This document shows, one piece after another, positions 18,209 through 29,065 of a stretch of DNA of 64,000 nt (position 1 is its first letter; every line of letters starts with the position of its first letter). Made by a program: the position numbers and the translations under genes. Source of the stretch: BOG-908 sp965198855 (lineage in GTDB: Bacteria > Pseudomonadota > Alphaproteobacteria > Acetobacterales > Acetobacteraceae); assembly GCA_965198855.1 (NCBI GenBank), contig CBDAPZ010000002.1:744001-808000 (forward strand). Direction: 5' to 3'. Below the pieces are notes generated by a model that saw only the letters and a program-made list of their open reading frames with translations, was not told the DNA's origin and did not search any database.

Positions 18209-18319
18209 ATCCTGCCTCCGCAACAACCAGAACCGCGCCGCTGGCGAACCATAGGCTCGTCGACACGTATGCGACCCTAGAACCAGCCCAGGGTCACGTC
18301 GACCGCTGCGGGCGAGGGG

Positions 18320-18808
18320 CTAGTCCACGTTGAACGCGGCTTGAATGGCCGCCGGCAGGACAGCGTAATGGCGTGTCCCAGTCCAGCATCTTTCTGCACC
18401 ATCGGCAGCCTGGCGCTTCAGCACCACCCACACATCTTGGGACCGCGTATCGAGCACCAGGGTCGCGCTGCCATCGGCACAACCGCTCGCCGCACATTTT
18501 CCGACCACCAAATATTGCCCGACTTCCTCGACCCGTCCGGCCTGCTCGTAGGAGTCGAGCCGTGCCCGCGTCTCGGGCCCGAACAGGCGCGGCAGCTGCG
18601 CTGCCACCTCCGGCGAGTCGAAAAAGCTGCTGCCATTGGCACCCAAGCGATCCGACGCGAGGTGCCCAACCCATTTCTCAGCACCGCTCCAGAGCGTGGC
18701 AGCCTGTGCCGCTGGGCTGAGTGCGATAGATCCGGCGAGGATGATCGCCGCAATGGCTGCGCCTTTAAAGGCCGACAGGATTCTTGATGAAATCTTACGG
18801 TTAAACAT
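18320..18808 (-). CDS. Exported protein of unknown function
   Basis: A 162-residue protein with a signal peptide (ILSAFKGAAIAAIILAGSIA, cleavage after AQA). The mature part begins ATLWSGAEKWVGHL and has a Cys pair (VGKCAASGC) and a later Cys. AGGAGGG precedes the ATG at 18806-18808 by about eight bases. No family was recognised. It is probably periplasmic. It stands alone between the CBS gene and the GT4 gene, all on the minus strand. Confidence 0.65.
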   Translation of the reverse strand: MFNRKISSRILSAFKGAAIAAIILAGSIALSPAAQAATLWSGAEKWVGHLASDRLGANGSSFFDSPEVAAQLPRLFGPETRARLDSYEQAGRVEEVGQYLVVGKCAASGCADGSATLVLDTRSQDVWVVLKRQAADGAERCWTGTRHYAVLPAAIQAAFNVD

Positions 18809-19046
18809 CTGGTTAGCCCTCCTGGCAGACCCGTGCCTGCTGAGGCCCAAGAATGCAGTGTATTTCCTAACCAGGACCTAACCTTAGGTTGTATTAAACG
18901 CAAAAAGAAGATTTTCAACAAATCGAGAGACACCAGACATATGAATCTCGCTGGGTGAACCTTGCCAAATGGTTGAGAGTAACGGGCGGGCACGAGCGCT
19001 GCTGACGTCTCTTCGTGGCCACGTTCCAAATGACAAGGCTTTGTTG

Positions 19047-20267
19047 TTACAGCGCCTTGCCGTCACAAACGTGCATGAAAGCGGCGACGCGCTCACTCCA
19101 GCCTGACCGGGCAGCCACTTCTAGGCCCTCATGCACCAGCGCGCTCCGCAGCACGGCATCGCCGAGCAGCCGCAACACGGCAGCCGCAATTGGCTCGCAC
19201 TGATCGCCATCCACCACCAGCCCGTTCACCCCATCCGTCACCGCATCCACGCTGCCGCCGGCGCAGCCGGCGATCACCGGCACGGCACAGGCATTGGCTT
19301 CCAGGAACACCAGGCCGAACCCTTCTGTGTCACCATTCTCGAGGGTGCGGTTGGCCATGATGAAGGCATCGGCCACAGCGTAATGGTCGACCAACTCCTC
19401 AGGTGGCACAGCACCGGCGAAGACCACCGCATCCGCCACCCCCATCGAGGCGGCAAGCGCCTCAAGGCTCGCCCGGTACGGACCTTCACCTACCAGCAGA
19501 TACACCAGGTCCGGCAGCGCAGCCCGCAGGCGCGGCAATGCCTCGATCACCCGGTCCATGCCCTTGCGCTCGGATAAACGGCCCACCGTGAGCAGAACAC
19601 GGCGCCCCTCCAGCCCATATCGCGCGACAAGATCCGCGCGCCGTGGCCGCGGCCCGAACCGCGCCAGGTCCACGCCATTTGGGATCAGCGCAACCTTGCC
19701 GCTTTCCTCCCCCATCAGCCGAACCACCGCATCACGCGCAAACCGGCTGACCGCCACCACCGCGTCGGCCCGCGACAAGGCCGACCGGCGCCGTGTGCCC
19801 GCCCCGTCATAGGAATCGGTGATGCTCACCTCCTCGCCATGCACATAGATCACCGTACGCAGTCCCAACCGGCGGCAGAACCCCACCAGCCAGCCACCCG
19901 CCACCAATTCGCCAATGCACACCGTGCCGATTGCCTCGGCCCGCGCAATGCGCGCGATCGTCCAGACCAGCTGCGTGCGCAACGTCAGATCCTGGAATTT
20001 CAGCCAAACCCGATGCCAAGGCCGCAACCGCGGCAACATGCGGGTGCGCAATAACCGCAGTCGATGTACACGGAAGGGCGCTGCCGCATCGAACGCCGCC
20101 ACACCCTCAAGCAGGCGGCCGGTGAGGTAATCCAGCCGGGGGGCCAACACCGAAACACGGCCATCACTGAAACGCGCGAGGCTATCGTAAACCGAAGCCG
20201 AGCCGCCAACCACCGGCGGAAACACATTGGCGACAAGCAGACAACGCCGCGGCCCTGGCTCCCCCAC
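19047..20267 (-). CDS. Glycosyltransferase family 4
   Basis: A GT-B glycosyltransferase of about 406 residues. The N-terminal domain starts CLLVANVFPPVVGGSASV, with the Gly-rich loop. The C-terminal domain has LIPNGVDLARFGP, LLTVGRLSERKGMDRVIEAL, LLVGEGPYRASLE and EGFGLVFLEANACAVPVI, the usual GT4 nucleotide-sugar site. The start used is a GTG at 20265-20267 with AGGGGA before it; a TTG at 20295-20297 is an alternative. No neighbour shows which glycan it serves. Confidence 0.85.
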   Translation of the reverse strand: MGEPGPRRCLLVANVFPPVVGGSASVYDSLARFSDGRVSVLAPRLDYLTGRLLEGVAAFDAAAPFRVHRLRLLRTRMLPRLRPWHRVWLKFQDLTLRTQLVWTIARIARAEAIGTVCIGELVAGGWLVGFCRRLGLRTVIYVHGEEVSITDSYDGAGTRRRSALSRADAVVAVSRFARDAVVRLMGEESGKVALIPNGVDLARFGPRPRRADLVARYGLEGRRVLLTVGRLSERKGMDRVIEALPRLRAALPDLVYLLVGEGPYRASLEALAASMGVADAVVFAGAVPPEELVDHYAVADAFIMANRTLENGDTEGFGLVFLEANACAVPVIAGCAGGSVDAVTDGVNGLVVDGDQCEPIAAAVLRLLGDAVLRSALVHEGLEVAARSGWSERVAAFMHVCDGKAL

Positions 20268-20356
20268 GCAATCCCCTGAACGCTGACGGTCTGCCAACCC
20301 GGTTACACCCTGCCGCCCCGAGGCGGCAATGCCCGGCTCTGGGCAAAAGAAAATCC

Positions 20357-20406
20357 AGGGGCTCTGCCCTTGGACTCCGCTGGCGGGCCGAGGGGGCAGA
20401 GCCCCT
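20357..20406. repeat. G/C-rich inverted repeat
   Basis: A 13-bp perfect stem (AGGGGCTCTGCCC / GGGCAGAGCCCCT) with a 24-base loop, in the gap between the divergent GT4 and prs genes. It belongs to the same G/C-rich palindrome type as the element at 13118-13267. Confidence 0.7.
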
Positions 20407-20483
20407 CGCCTGCCTTCCCCAACGTGACAATCCCGCGACGGTCACGCTATAAGGCCGCGGCTCTCCGGGACGTTTGCTCTGCC

Positions 20484-21416
20484 ATGAAGATAGTCGCCTG
20501 CAACAGCAACCGGCCCTTGGCCGAGGCCGTGGCGAAGTGCCTCGAATTGCCGCTCACGCGCGCTTCGGTGCGTCGTTTTGCCGACCTCGAGATTTTCGTC
20601 GAGATACAGGAGAACGTCCGCGGCGAGGATGTGTTCGTGATCCAGAGCACGAGTTATCCGGCCAACGACAACCTCATGGAATTACTGATCATGATGGACG
20701 CGTTGCGCCGCAGTTCGGCGCGTCGTGTCACCGCAGTGATCCCCTACTTCGGTTATGCACGCCAGGATCGCAAATCCGCACCGCGCACCCCGATCAGTGC
20801 CAAGCTGGTGGCCAACCTGATCACCGAGGCCGGTGCGAACCGTGTTTTGACGCTCGATCTGCATGCCGGCCAGATACAAGGGTTTTTCGACATCCCGCTG
20901 GACAATCTGTTTGCGGCACCTCTGTTCATGGCGGATATTCGCGAGCGCTATCAGGGCCGCGACATCATGATCGTCTCGCCGGATGTGGGCGGCGTGGTGC
21001 GTGCACGTGCACTGGCGACGCGCTTGAACTGCGATCTCGCCATCATCGACAAGCGGCGCGAACGCGCCGGCGTTTCGGAAGTAATGAATGTGATCGGCGA
21101 CGTGCGGAAGCGCCATTGCATATTGCTAGACGATATCTGCGATTCGGGCGGCACGTTGTGCAACGCCGCCGATGCCCTGATCCAGAACGGTGCAGATTCA
21201 GTCAGCGTGTATGTGACTCATGGCGTATTGTCGGGCGGTGCGGTGGCGCGGATTGCTGCAAGCCCGATCGAGATGATGACGATCACCGACAGCATATTGG
21301 CAACCGATGCGGTGAAGCAGTCGCCAAATCTACGTGAAGCGACGATAGCCCCTTTGTTGGCCGAAGCGATGCGCCGCATCAACGACGAAAGTTCAGTGAG
21401 TTCGTTATTTGACTGA
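20484..21416 (+). CDS. prs: Ribose-phosphate pyrophosphokinase
   Basis: A 310-residue enzyme that makes PRPP from ribose 5-phosphate and ATP. Seen motifs: FADLEIFVEIQENVRGEDVF, YFGYARQDRK (ATP loop), the divalent-cation site DLHAGQIQGFFD, and the PRPP-binding loop DDICDSGGTLCNAA. The length fits bacterial class I Prs. The ATG at 20484 starts the conserved MKIVACNSNRPLAEAV; upstream in-frame codons overlap a G/C-rich repeat. The stop overlaps the phosphatase TTG start by 8 bp. Confidence 0.92.
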   Translation: MKIVACNSNRPLAEAVAKCLELPLTRASVRRFADLEIFVEIQENVRGEDVFVIQSTSYPANDNLMELLIMMDALRRSSARRVTAVIPYFGYARQDRKSAPRTPISAKLVANLITEAGANRVLTLDLHAGQIQGFFDIPLDNLFAAPLFMADIRERYQGRDIMIVSPDVGGVVRARALATRLNCDLAIIDKRRERAGVSEVMNVIGDVRKRHCILLDDICDSGGTLCNAADALIQNGADSVSVYVTHGVLSGGAVARIAASPIEMMTITDSILATDAVKQSPNLREATIAPLLAEAMRRINDESSVSSLFD

Positions 21417-21963
21417 GCAACTTACAAAGACGCCGTTCTTCTTCCTGCGCCACGGCGAGACGGATTGGAACGCGCAGGGCTTGTCGCAGGGCCAGGTGGA
21501 GGTGCCGCTGAATGCGAACGGCCGTGAGCAGGCCAGGCTGTCGGGCGAAAAACTGGCAGGCTATGGCATCGTCTCCATCGTCTGCTCGCCCATCGGCCGT
21601 GCGCAGGAAACAGCGCATATTGTCTCCGGCATATTGAAGTTGCCGTTCGCCACCGAAGCAGATTTGCGCGAGGCCAATTTCGGCGACCAGGAAGGCAAAA
21701 AGATGGGCCCCTGGTATGACGACTGGGTGGAGAACACGTATACGCCAGCGGGAGGCGAGACATTTCTGGCTCTGCGAGCCCGCGTCGTCTCCGCGCTCAA
21801 CCATGCACTGACACACCCTGCACCTGTGCTGATCATAGCCCACGGCGCCATGTTCCGCGCCGTCCGCGCCGCAATGGGTTTATCCGCCCGTGTCCGCACG
21901 GAAAACGGCGTCCCGCTGTTCTGCGTCCCCGGTACCCCGTGGGAGCTGGATGCAATCCCGTAG
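21409..21963 (+). CDS. Histidine phosphatase family protein
   Basis: A 184-residue protein with the catalytic motif FLRHGETDWN (phospho-accepting His), a second-site Arg/Glu region (SPIGRAQETA, LREANFGDQEG) and the proton-donor His motif IIAHGAMFRAV. This is the phosphoglycerate-mutase-like branch; the substrate is not predictable. It starts with TTG inside the prs 3' end, so it is probably coupled to prs. A link to nucleotide or sugar phosphate metabolism is inferred from that. Confidence 0.8.
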   Translation: MTEQLTKTPFFFLRHGETDWNAQGLSQGQVEVPLNANGREQARLSGEKLAGYGIVSIVCSPIGRAQETAHIVSGILKLPFATEADLREANFGDQEGKKMGPWYDDWVENTYTPAGGETFLALRARVVSALNHALTHPAPVLIIAHGAMFRAVRAAMGLSARVRTENGVPLFCVPGTPWELDAIP

Positions 21964-21990
21964 GGCGGCCCCCTTGCAGCCCGCTCTCTC

Positions 21991-23112
21991 TTACTCAGGC
22001 TGCAGGGTTTGTATCCTGCGCGCACTTGCAAGGTTTTGCACCAATCTCATCGTCGGCCGTTCGATCAGCCGATAGCTTACGCCAGAGATCAGGAGTGTTG
22101 CGAAAAACTCCAGCGCTGCCTGCAGCATCTTCTGGGTCGGGATCATGTTTTCCAGACCGGAAGAGAACCCAATCGCCATGATCGGGAAGTGCCAGAGATA
22201 GATCGAGTAGGAGTAATCACCGAGCCGTTGCAGCCAAACCGGCGTTCCCAGAACGTCGCTGACTTCAAGGGAGACGCCACTCCAGAGCACGATGGCAGCG
22301 GATGTTCCCCAATAGAGGAAACGCTCTGCATCGGTCAGCGACCCGGTGGGAAGATGCAGGTAGCAGATTGTGCATCCGACCGCAAAAATTCCGGCCGCAA
22401 CCACCAGCAGCGCGATGGCGAGGGACGGGGACAGCACCCTGCGGGCGCATGCGTGAGCGACCGCGCATCCCAGAAAAAAATCCATCACCTGAGGCTGAGT
22501 GAAGATATGCCAGTCAGGTCCGGTGTGCAGCAAAAGCAGCAGGGCCTGCACGATCGCCCAGGACAGCATGGCTCCGATGAATGATCGTGGCGGGAGCAGC
22601 ATCAAAACCGCAGTGCCCAGATAGAACCAGAGCTCGAACGCCAATGTCCAAGCCGGCGGTTGGACGGTCAATCGCGTCGTGGTCAGCAGAAGTTCGCTTA
22701 TGTTGATAGAACGATGGTAATCGAGAGTGTTGCGCATGTACCAGCTCGCTGCTGCCAGTATGACGGCCAACGTCATCCAGTAGAGAGGATAGATGCGGCC
22801 GAAGCGGCGCAACAGGAACCGCCATGCTTCGCGGAAACGATTGGACCCTTCGACACGGCGTTGCGCGAGGGTGAGGATGATGAAGCCGCTGATAACGAAG
22901 AATATATCCACGCCAGCACCACCAATGGCACAAAATGCCATCGTTACCTGATGTTGGAGCGGAGATGCCGCATCGAGCAGGCCGCCTTTCAAAGACAGGC
23001 AATGCATCGCAGCAACCAGACAGGCCGCAACGCCGCGCAATCCTTGTATCGACGTGATTCGGAAGCCGTCGGAAAGCCGTGCAGGCGGATTCTTGAATGC
23101 GGCATGAACCAC
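21991..23112 (-). CDS. Acyltransferase family 3 (OafA/YrhL-like) membrane protein
   Basis: A 373-residue multi-pass protein. It opens SIQGLRGVAACLVAAMHC, the AT3 motif with the catalytic-region Arg and His, followed by GGAGVDIFFVISGFII, the second hallmark motif. About ten hydrophobic segments follow. Such enzymes acetylate or otherwise acylate surface glycans or lipids using a cytoplasmic acyl donor. The start is GTG at 23110-23112 with GGGAAG five bases before it. Confidence 0.85.
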   Translation of the reverse strand: MVHAAFKNPPARLSDGFRITSIQGLRGVAACLVAAMHCLSLKGGLLDAASPLQHQVTMAFCAIGGAGVDIFFVISGFIILTLAQRRVEGSNRFREAWRFLLRRFGRIYPLYWMTLAVILAAASWYMRNTLDYHRSINISELLLTTTRLTVQPPAWTLAFELWFYLGTAVLMLLPPRSFIGAMLSWAIVQALLLLLHTGPDWHIFTQPQVMDFFLGCAVAHACARRVLSPSLAIALLVVAAGIFAVGCTICYLHLPTGSLTDAERFLYWGTSAAIVLWSGVSLEVSDVLGTPVWLQRLGDYSYSIYLWHFPIMAIGFSSGLENMIPTQKMLQAALEFFATLLISGVSYRLIERPTMRLVQNLASARRIQTLQPE

Positions 23113-23248
23113 GTTGCTTCCCTGAATTATTCAGACGCATCGACCTGGCGTGACCACCACCTATACATTACAACAACAGCTTTATTTCCGAAAGAGTGCA
23201 ATCTCCGTCATACGCTGCGCAAACGCGGCGATAATCGGCAGAGACCGG

Positions 23249-23818
23249 TTACGCGGCGCTCAATGTGACAAAAGCGTATATTTCCGGAAGTGGTATCGGG
23301 AGATCGACCGTCTCCAGCCTTAATACAGCATCCAGGCCGCCTACAGCTTCCATCACCCAGGGCCCGTCTGCCTGCTTTCGATAGACATGCAGCGCGGCCT
23401 CGTCCTGGTAGATCTCCACAATCTCGGCGACACCTGCGACGTCCTGCAGATCCGCCCGCTTTCGATCTCGGGCGCGCCAAGCGAGCAGCTCGGAAGGCGC
23501 AACGATTTCAAATACGACGCGCGGCTCGCCACCGCACTGTATCATGGTATCGGGGATGCGCGCGGTTGCTCGCTGTTGGTCTTTCGGCACCGCACCGCTG
23601 CCGATCTTCGGGCGGCAACCACTTGCGTGGTTCGTCAGACGACTGACGAGGGCCGCGGACAGGGAAGCGTGGATGGCGCCGTGATCGGGAACAGGCTCCG
23701 CAGGCGCCACGACGAGACCGTCGACCTACTCATATCGCCACGCGTCGCCGAAACGGGATTGGTCTGTCGCGAGGAAGCTTTCGGCACTCCAAGTCTCTGC
23801 AAACTGCGCTGCTTCCAT
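23249..23818 (-). pseudogene. Uma2-family (DUF820) nuclease-like gene with premature stop
   Basis: A full-length frame of 189 codons starts at ATG 23816-23818 with AAGGAG upstream and reads MEAAQFAETWSAESF. It is broken by a TAG at 23726-23728 in place of a codon in the usual Y-E-x-V-D-G motif. The same frame then continues VDGLVVAPAEPVPDHGAIHASL, RIPDTMIQCGGEPRVVFEIVAPS and a typical C-terminus. A TTG to TAG change is the simplest explanation. Uma2 proteins have a PD-(D/E)XK nuclease fold of unclear role. A shorter product from a downstream start would lack part of the core. Confidence 0.75.
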
Positions 23819-23832
23819 GGACAAGGAACTCC

Positions 23833-25046
<1,214 letters not shown>

Positions 25047-25050
<4 letters not shown>

Positions 25051-25565
25051 GGCGCAGCGCACGCCTTGGCCAGCGCCGCATAGGCGCCCGAGAACCCCTG
25101 CAGGCTGAAGCGGTCGGTCGCCCTGATGCCACGCGGACCGTTCAACGTGGCACTCACGCTCGCCTCATGGCCGAAGGTGGTGATGGCGGCCGCGTTGTCA
25201 TGCGCGAAAGCCGAGCGTCCAGCGATGTAAAAATCCATTTTCGTGGTCCCAGCCTGCAGCCGCGCATCTTCATGGCCCGAGAGCACGAAACCCGCACTGA
25301 GCGCTGCCACATCATGCCGGTTCGGCCGCCTGGTGATGCTCAGCACCACGTCGCCACGCCCCGGAATATGCTGTGCGGAGGCTTGCGCACGGGTGAACAC
25401 AAAGCAGGTCTTCGTGCCGGCTTCGGTATGTGTCGCCACCGTCCACTGCCCAAAGGTGCCCAGAAACTCGGGCGCACCCGCATGATGCGGCGCCACCTTC
25501 GCGGGTTCGGCAATGGCGGGTGCCGCAACGGACAGGGCAATGACGGCGGGCAAAAGGGCGCGCAT
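25047..25565 (-). CDS. Invasion-associated locus B (IalB) family exported protein
   Basis: A 172-residue protein with a signal peptide (MRALLPAVIALSVAAPAIAE). The mature domain shows FGQWTVATHTEAGTKTCFVFTRA, SITRRPNR and a C-terminal FSLQGFSGAYAALAKAC, which fits the IalB fold found across alphaproteobacteria. Two Cys probably form a disulfide in the periplasm. The start at 25565 matches the signal peptide. The gene is coupled to rlmN downstream by an ATGA overlap. Function in free-living species is unknown. Confidence 0.75.
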
Positions 25566-25634
25566 GCGCCCACAGATACGGCGCTGCGCCAGTTCAAACA
25601 AGGCAAGGCAGACCCAGCTGCCTTGCCGGTGCCC

Positions 25635-26834
25635 CTATTCGGCGGCCTGCTTGGCCGCAGCCGGCGCGGCCTCCTGCGCGAAAGCCTGTATCCCGGTCTG
25701 CCAGCGGCCAAGGATCAGCGCATGGATGTCGTGCGTGCCCTCATAGGTGTTCACCGCCTCCAGGTTCATCACGTGGCGGATTACGTGGTATTCGTCTGAA
25801 ATCCCGTTGCCGCCATGCATGTCGCGCGCGACCCGTGCGATCGCGAGCGCCTTGCCGCAATTGTTCCGCTTCATCAGGGAGATCGATTCCGGCTCGGCTA
25901 TATGCTCGTCCAGCAGCCGCCCGAGGCGCAGCGCGCCGGCAAGCCCCAACGCGATCTCGGTCTGCATGTCGGCGAGCTTGAGCTGCACGATCTGGTTGGC
26001 GGCCAGCGGCCGGCCGAACTGCTTGCGGTCCAGCGTATAGTGCCGGGCTGCTTCCCAGCAGAACTCGGCAGCCCCCATGGCCCCCCAGGAGATGCCGTAG
26101 CGCGCCTTGTTCAGGCAGCCGAACGGGCCCTTCAGCCCACGCACCCCCGGCAGCAGATTGCCTTCCGGCACGAACACGCTATCCATCGCGATCTGCCCGG
26201 TGGCCGACGCCCGCAGCGAGAACTTGCCTTCGATCTTGGGAAAACTCAGCCCCTCCATCCCGCGCTCGAGCACGAAGCCGCGTATCACCCCGTCATCGGT
26301 CTTGCCCCACACCACCGCGACATCGGCGATCGGTGCATTGGTGATCCAGGATTTGGTGCCCGACAGCCGATACCCGCCCGCCACACTCCGCGCCCGCGTC
26401 AGCATGCCGCCCGGGTCGGACCCATGATCGGGCTCGGTCAGCCCAAAACACCCCACCTTCTCGCCACTCGCGAGCCCCGGCAGATATTTCTCCCGCTGCG
26501 CATCGGTGCCGAAGGCATGGATCGGATGCATCACCAGGCTGGACTGCACGCTCATCGCCGAGCGGTAGGCGCTATCCACGCGCTCCACCTCGCGCGCGAT
26601 CAGCCCGTAACACACATGGTTCACCCCCGCGCAGCCATACCCCTCGATGGTAGGCCCAAGCAGCCCGAGCGCCCCCATCTCGCGGAAAATCTCGCGATCG
26701 AAGATCTCGTGCCGGTTTGCCTCGAGGATCCGCGGCATCAGGCTGCCCTGGCAGTAATCGCGCGCCGCATCGCGGATGGCGATTTCCTCGCCGCTCAGCT
26801 GGCCTTCCAGGTTCAGTGGGTCGTTCCAGGGCAT
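25635..26834 (-). CDS. Acyl-CoA dehydrogenase, glutaryl-CoA dehydrogenase-like
   Basis: A 399-residue FAD enzyme. It has CFGLTEPDHGSDPGGM and SGTKSWITNAPIADVAVVW, the flavin and substrate-binding motifs, and a C-terminal MHGGNGISDEYHVIRHVMNLEAVNTYEGTHD in which the Glu of YEGT is the catalytic base. The position of this Glu and the MHGGNGI motif fit glutaryl-CoA dehydrogenases, which oxidise and decarboxylate glutaryl-CoA to crotonyl-CoA in lysine and tryptophan breakdown. No CoA transferase gene is adjacent, so substrate assignment is by similarity only. Confidence 0.85.
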   Translation of the reverse strand: MPWNDPLNLEGQLSGEEIAIRDAARDYCQGSLMPRILEANRHEIFDREIFREMGALGLLGPTIEGYGCAGVNHVCYGLIAREVERVDSAYRSAMSVQSSLVMHPIHAFGTDAQREKYLPGLASGEKVGCFGLTEPDHGSDPGGMLTRARSVAGGYRLSGTKSWITNAPIADVAVVWGKTDDGVIRGFVLERGMEGLSFPKIEGKFSLRASATGQIAMDSVFVPEGNLLPGVRGLKGPFGCLNKARYGISWGAMGAAEFCWEAARHYTLDRKQFGRPLAANQIVQLKLADMQTEIALGLAGALRLGRLLDEHIAEPESISLMKRNNCGKALAIARVARDMHGGNGISDEYHVIRHVMNLEAVNTYEGTHDIHALILGRWQTGIQAFAQEAAPAAAKQAAE

Positions 26835-26939
26835 CTTGTCTGTTTCCCATGCGCCGTCATTGTTCAGCCGGCTAATAGCCCAGCCTATCGCAGCAGCCAG
26901 GGCATCTCAACGCATTGACCGTATGGCGGACAAGCGCGC

Positions 26940-27758
26940 CTAGCCTTCCTCCGCCTCCGCTCGCAGCCTGCGAAAACTGCGCATGCTGAATGGCAGCATC
27001 AGCAAGTAGAACAGTCCTAAAGCCGCCAGCGCCAACCACGGATCGGCTACCATCAGTGCCGCGAACATCCCGGTCCCCAGCAGGAGCGCCAGCACATACT
27101 CTGATGGCACTTTGAAGTTTTTAAAGCTCCAGACCGGCAAAGTAGAAATCAGCAGCACCGACGTGCCCATCAGCATCACCGCCACGAACAGCGGATGCTG
27201 CGCCGCATCGGCCACCCTTATCCAGCCCTGCTCCTGCGCCTCCAGCCAGAGAAAAAGCGGCAGCAACACCACCCCGGCCCCCGCCGGCGCCGGAACGCCG
27301 GTGAAAAAACTCTGCGCATACGCCGGCTTCGGCGACGTCTCCAGCGCCGCGTTGAACCGTGCCAGACGCAGCGCCATGCACACCGCGAACATCAAGCACG
27401 GCACGAACGCAAACCGGCTCGTCCCATGCAGCGCCCACACATACAAAATCAACGCCGGCGCCACGCCGAAACTGCAGAAATCCGAAAGGCTGTCGAACTC
27501 CGCCCCGAACCGGGAGGTCGCCTTCAGCAACCGCGCCAACCGTCCATCCAAGCCGTCGATCACGCCGGCCACCACCACGGCCACCACCGCATGCTGCCAG
27601 CGCGCCTCCAACGCATACCGGATGGAGGTCAAACCGGCGCACAAACCCACCAGCGTCAGCAGGTTAGGCATCATCCGGTTGAATGACGGCCCCTTATAGC
27701 GCGGCCGGCGACGCAAACGGCGCCGGCGTGGCACCCGCACATTCTCGGCCTCGTCCAT
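26940..27758 (-). CDS. pssA: CDP-diacylglycerol-serine O-phosphatidyltransferase
   Basis: A 272-residue integral membrane protein with the CDP-alcohol phosphotransferase signature DGLDGRLARLLKATSRFGAE, continuing to FDSLSD, which supplies the metal-binding aspartates. About eight hydrophobic segments follow a basic N-terminus. It makes phosphatidylserine. The ATG overlaps the psd stop (TGATG), so the two enzymes of phosphatidylethanolamine synthesis are translated together, psd first. Confidence 0.92.
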   Translation of the reverse strand: MDEAENVRVPRRRRLRRRPRYKGPSFNRMMPNLLTLVGLCAGLTSIRYALEARWQHAVVAVVVAGVIDGLDGRLARLLKATSRFGAEFDSLSDFCSFGVAPALILYVWALHGTSRFAFVPCLMFAVCMALRLARFNAALETSPKPAYAQSFFTGVPAPAGAGVVLLPLFLWLEAQEQGWIRVADAAQHPLFVAVMLMGTSVLLISTLPVWSFKNFKVPSEYVLALLLGTGMFAALMVADPWLALAALGLFYLLMLPFSMRSFRRLRAEAEEG

Positions 27759-28423
27759 CACAGCGCCGCCACGACCGTTTCGCCACCGACCATCGTCTGG
27801 CCAACCGCCACCAACGGAGACACGCCCACCGGCAGATAGATATCGGTCCGGCTGCCGAAGCGGATGATACCGAACCGCTCGCCACCCACCACCACATCGC
27901 CCTCGCGCGCCGAACACAAAATACGCCGCGCCACCAACCCCGCAATCTGCACCACCGCCAGATCCCGCCCATCCGGCAATCGCACAGCGAGCGCATTGCG
28001 CTCATTGTCGTCGCTCGCCTTGTCCAGATCGGCACTGACGAACTTGCCGGCCCGGTACGCAATCCGCGTCACCACACCGTCCACCGGATTGCGGTTCACA
28101 TGCACGTTCAGGATCGACAGGAACGTCGCTACCCGCCACCGCGGCACGTCGCCCAGCCCCAGCTCCGCCGGCGGCACCGCCAGCATCACCGAAACCACCT
28201 TCCCGTCTGCGGAAGACACCACCACGTCGTGGCGCGGCGGTCGCACACGCTCCGGATCACGGAAGAAATACAGGCAGAACAGGGCGAAAATCAGCCCAAG
28301 CCAAAAAACCCCGTAACCAGTGAAAAGCCCCGCCACCATCACCGCGACGCCGCCGGCAATGAAGGGGTGCCCGGCGCGATGCGGCTTCGCCAGCACCAGC
28401 CGCAGCGTGTCCATAAGTGCCAT
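27758..28423 (-). CDS. psd: Phosphatidylserine decarboxylase proenzyme (short type)
   Basis: A 221-residue member of the short archaeal-type family. The self-cleavage site is RFGSRTDIYLP, where the Gly-Ser bond is cut and the Ser becomes the pyruvoyl group. A hydrophobic hairpin lies near the N-terminus (AVMVAGLFTGYGVFWLGLIF) and SPADGKV-like residues appear as SSADGKVVSVM. It converts phosphatidylserine to phosphatidylethanolamine and is cotranscribed with pssA. Confidence 0.92.
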   Translation of the reverse strand: MALMDTLRLVLAKPHRAGHPFIAGGVAVMVAGLFTGYGVFWLGLIFALFCLYFFRDPERVRPPRHDVVVSSADGKVVSVMLAVPPAELGLGDVPRWRVATFLSILNVHVNRNPVDGVVTRIAYRAGKFVSADLDKASDDNERNALAVRLPDGRDLAVVQIAGLVARRILCSAREGDVVVGGERFGIIRFGSRTDIYLPVGVSPLVAVGQTMVGGETVVAAL

Positions 28424-28490
28424 GATTGCCGGTTCATGGAGCCTTCATTTCAGCCGGTCAAGCTACGGCGCACCAAGGAGTAAACATGCC

Positions 28491-28907
28491 GTGCTACCAG
28501 GAGCGTTCCCGCTCGGCCCCTTCATCGTGGAAGAAAGTGGCCGCCTCAGCTTCCGCGCACCCGGTCATACCGCCGGCTTCTGCTTCGCCTGGCGCGGCCA
28601 TCGGTTCTCCGCCGCGCTGACGGAAGGCACCGTCGCCCTGACCGGAAACCTGGGCAAAGTGCCGAGCACAGCCGACGGACCCGCCCGCCGGCAGACGGCA
28701 TTGGCCTTGCTCCGCGCCCTCCCACGCAGCCTGCCGAAAGGCTGGGCGCTGCAACTTACCCCGGATCACCGCATACAGATCGAGGCCACCGAGCCGATGG
28801 CGTGGCCGGCACATGCAACCGACCTTATGCGGCCGCTGGTGCGCTTCCTTCTGAGGCTGGCGCCTTATCTGGACCTTATGGAGGAGGCGGAGCTCACACC
28901 CAGCTAA
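28491..28907 (+). CDS. Conserved-looking protein of unknown function
   Basis: A 138-residue protein starting with GTG at 28491, ten bases after AAGGAG. It begins VLPGAFPLGPFIVEESGRLSF and contains FCFAWRGHRFSAAL and a helical C-terminus (LMRPLVRFLLRLAPYLDLMEE). There is no signal peptide or transmembrane segment. No family was recognised. It is divergent from psd and is followed by a half copy of the dispersed repeat, then infC. Confidence 0.6.
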   Translation: MLPGAFPLGPFIVEESGRLSFRAPGHTAGFCFAWRGHRFSAALTEGTVALTGNLGKVPSTADGPARRQTALALLRALPRSLPKGWALQLTPDHRIQIEATEPMAWPAHATDLMRPLVRFLLRLAPYLDLMEEAELTPS

Positions 28908-28908
28908 G

Positions 28909-28958
28909 TAAGGAAGCAGTTCTTTCTTGAAAAAAAAGCACCAAAAAACTTTTGCGTC
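28909..28958. repeat. Half copy of dispersed A/T-rich hairpin repeat
   Basis: One degenerate arm (AAGGAAGCAGTTCTTTC-TTGA-AAAAAAAGCACC, then AAAAAACTTTTGCG) directly after the stop of the 138-residue protein gene, upstream of infC. The core and second arm are missing. Confidence 0.75.
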
Positions 28959-29065
28959 CTGAGGGCGGGGCTACCATGTGAGGCCGGCCGTGATGTTTGC
29001 TTGATTGAGGAACGTTCACGCGGCACAACATCCCGCACGCCCTGAAACCTCCATAGGAGAGTACA

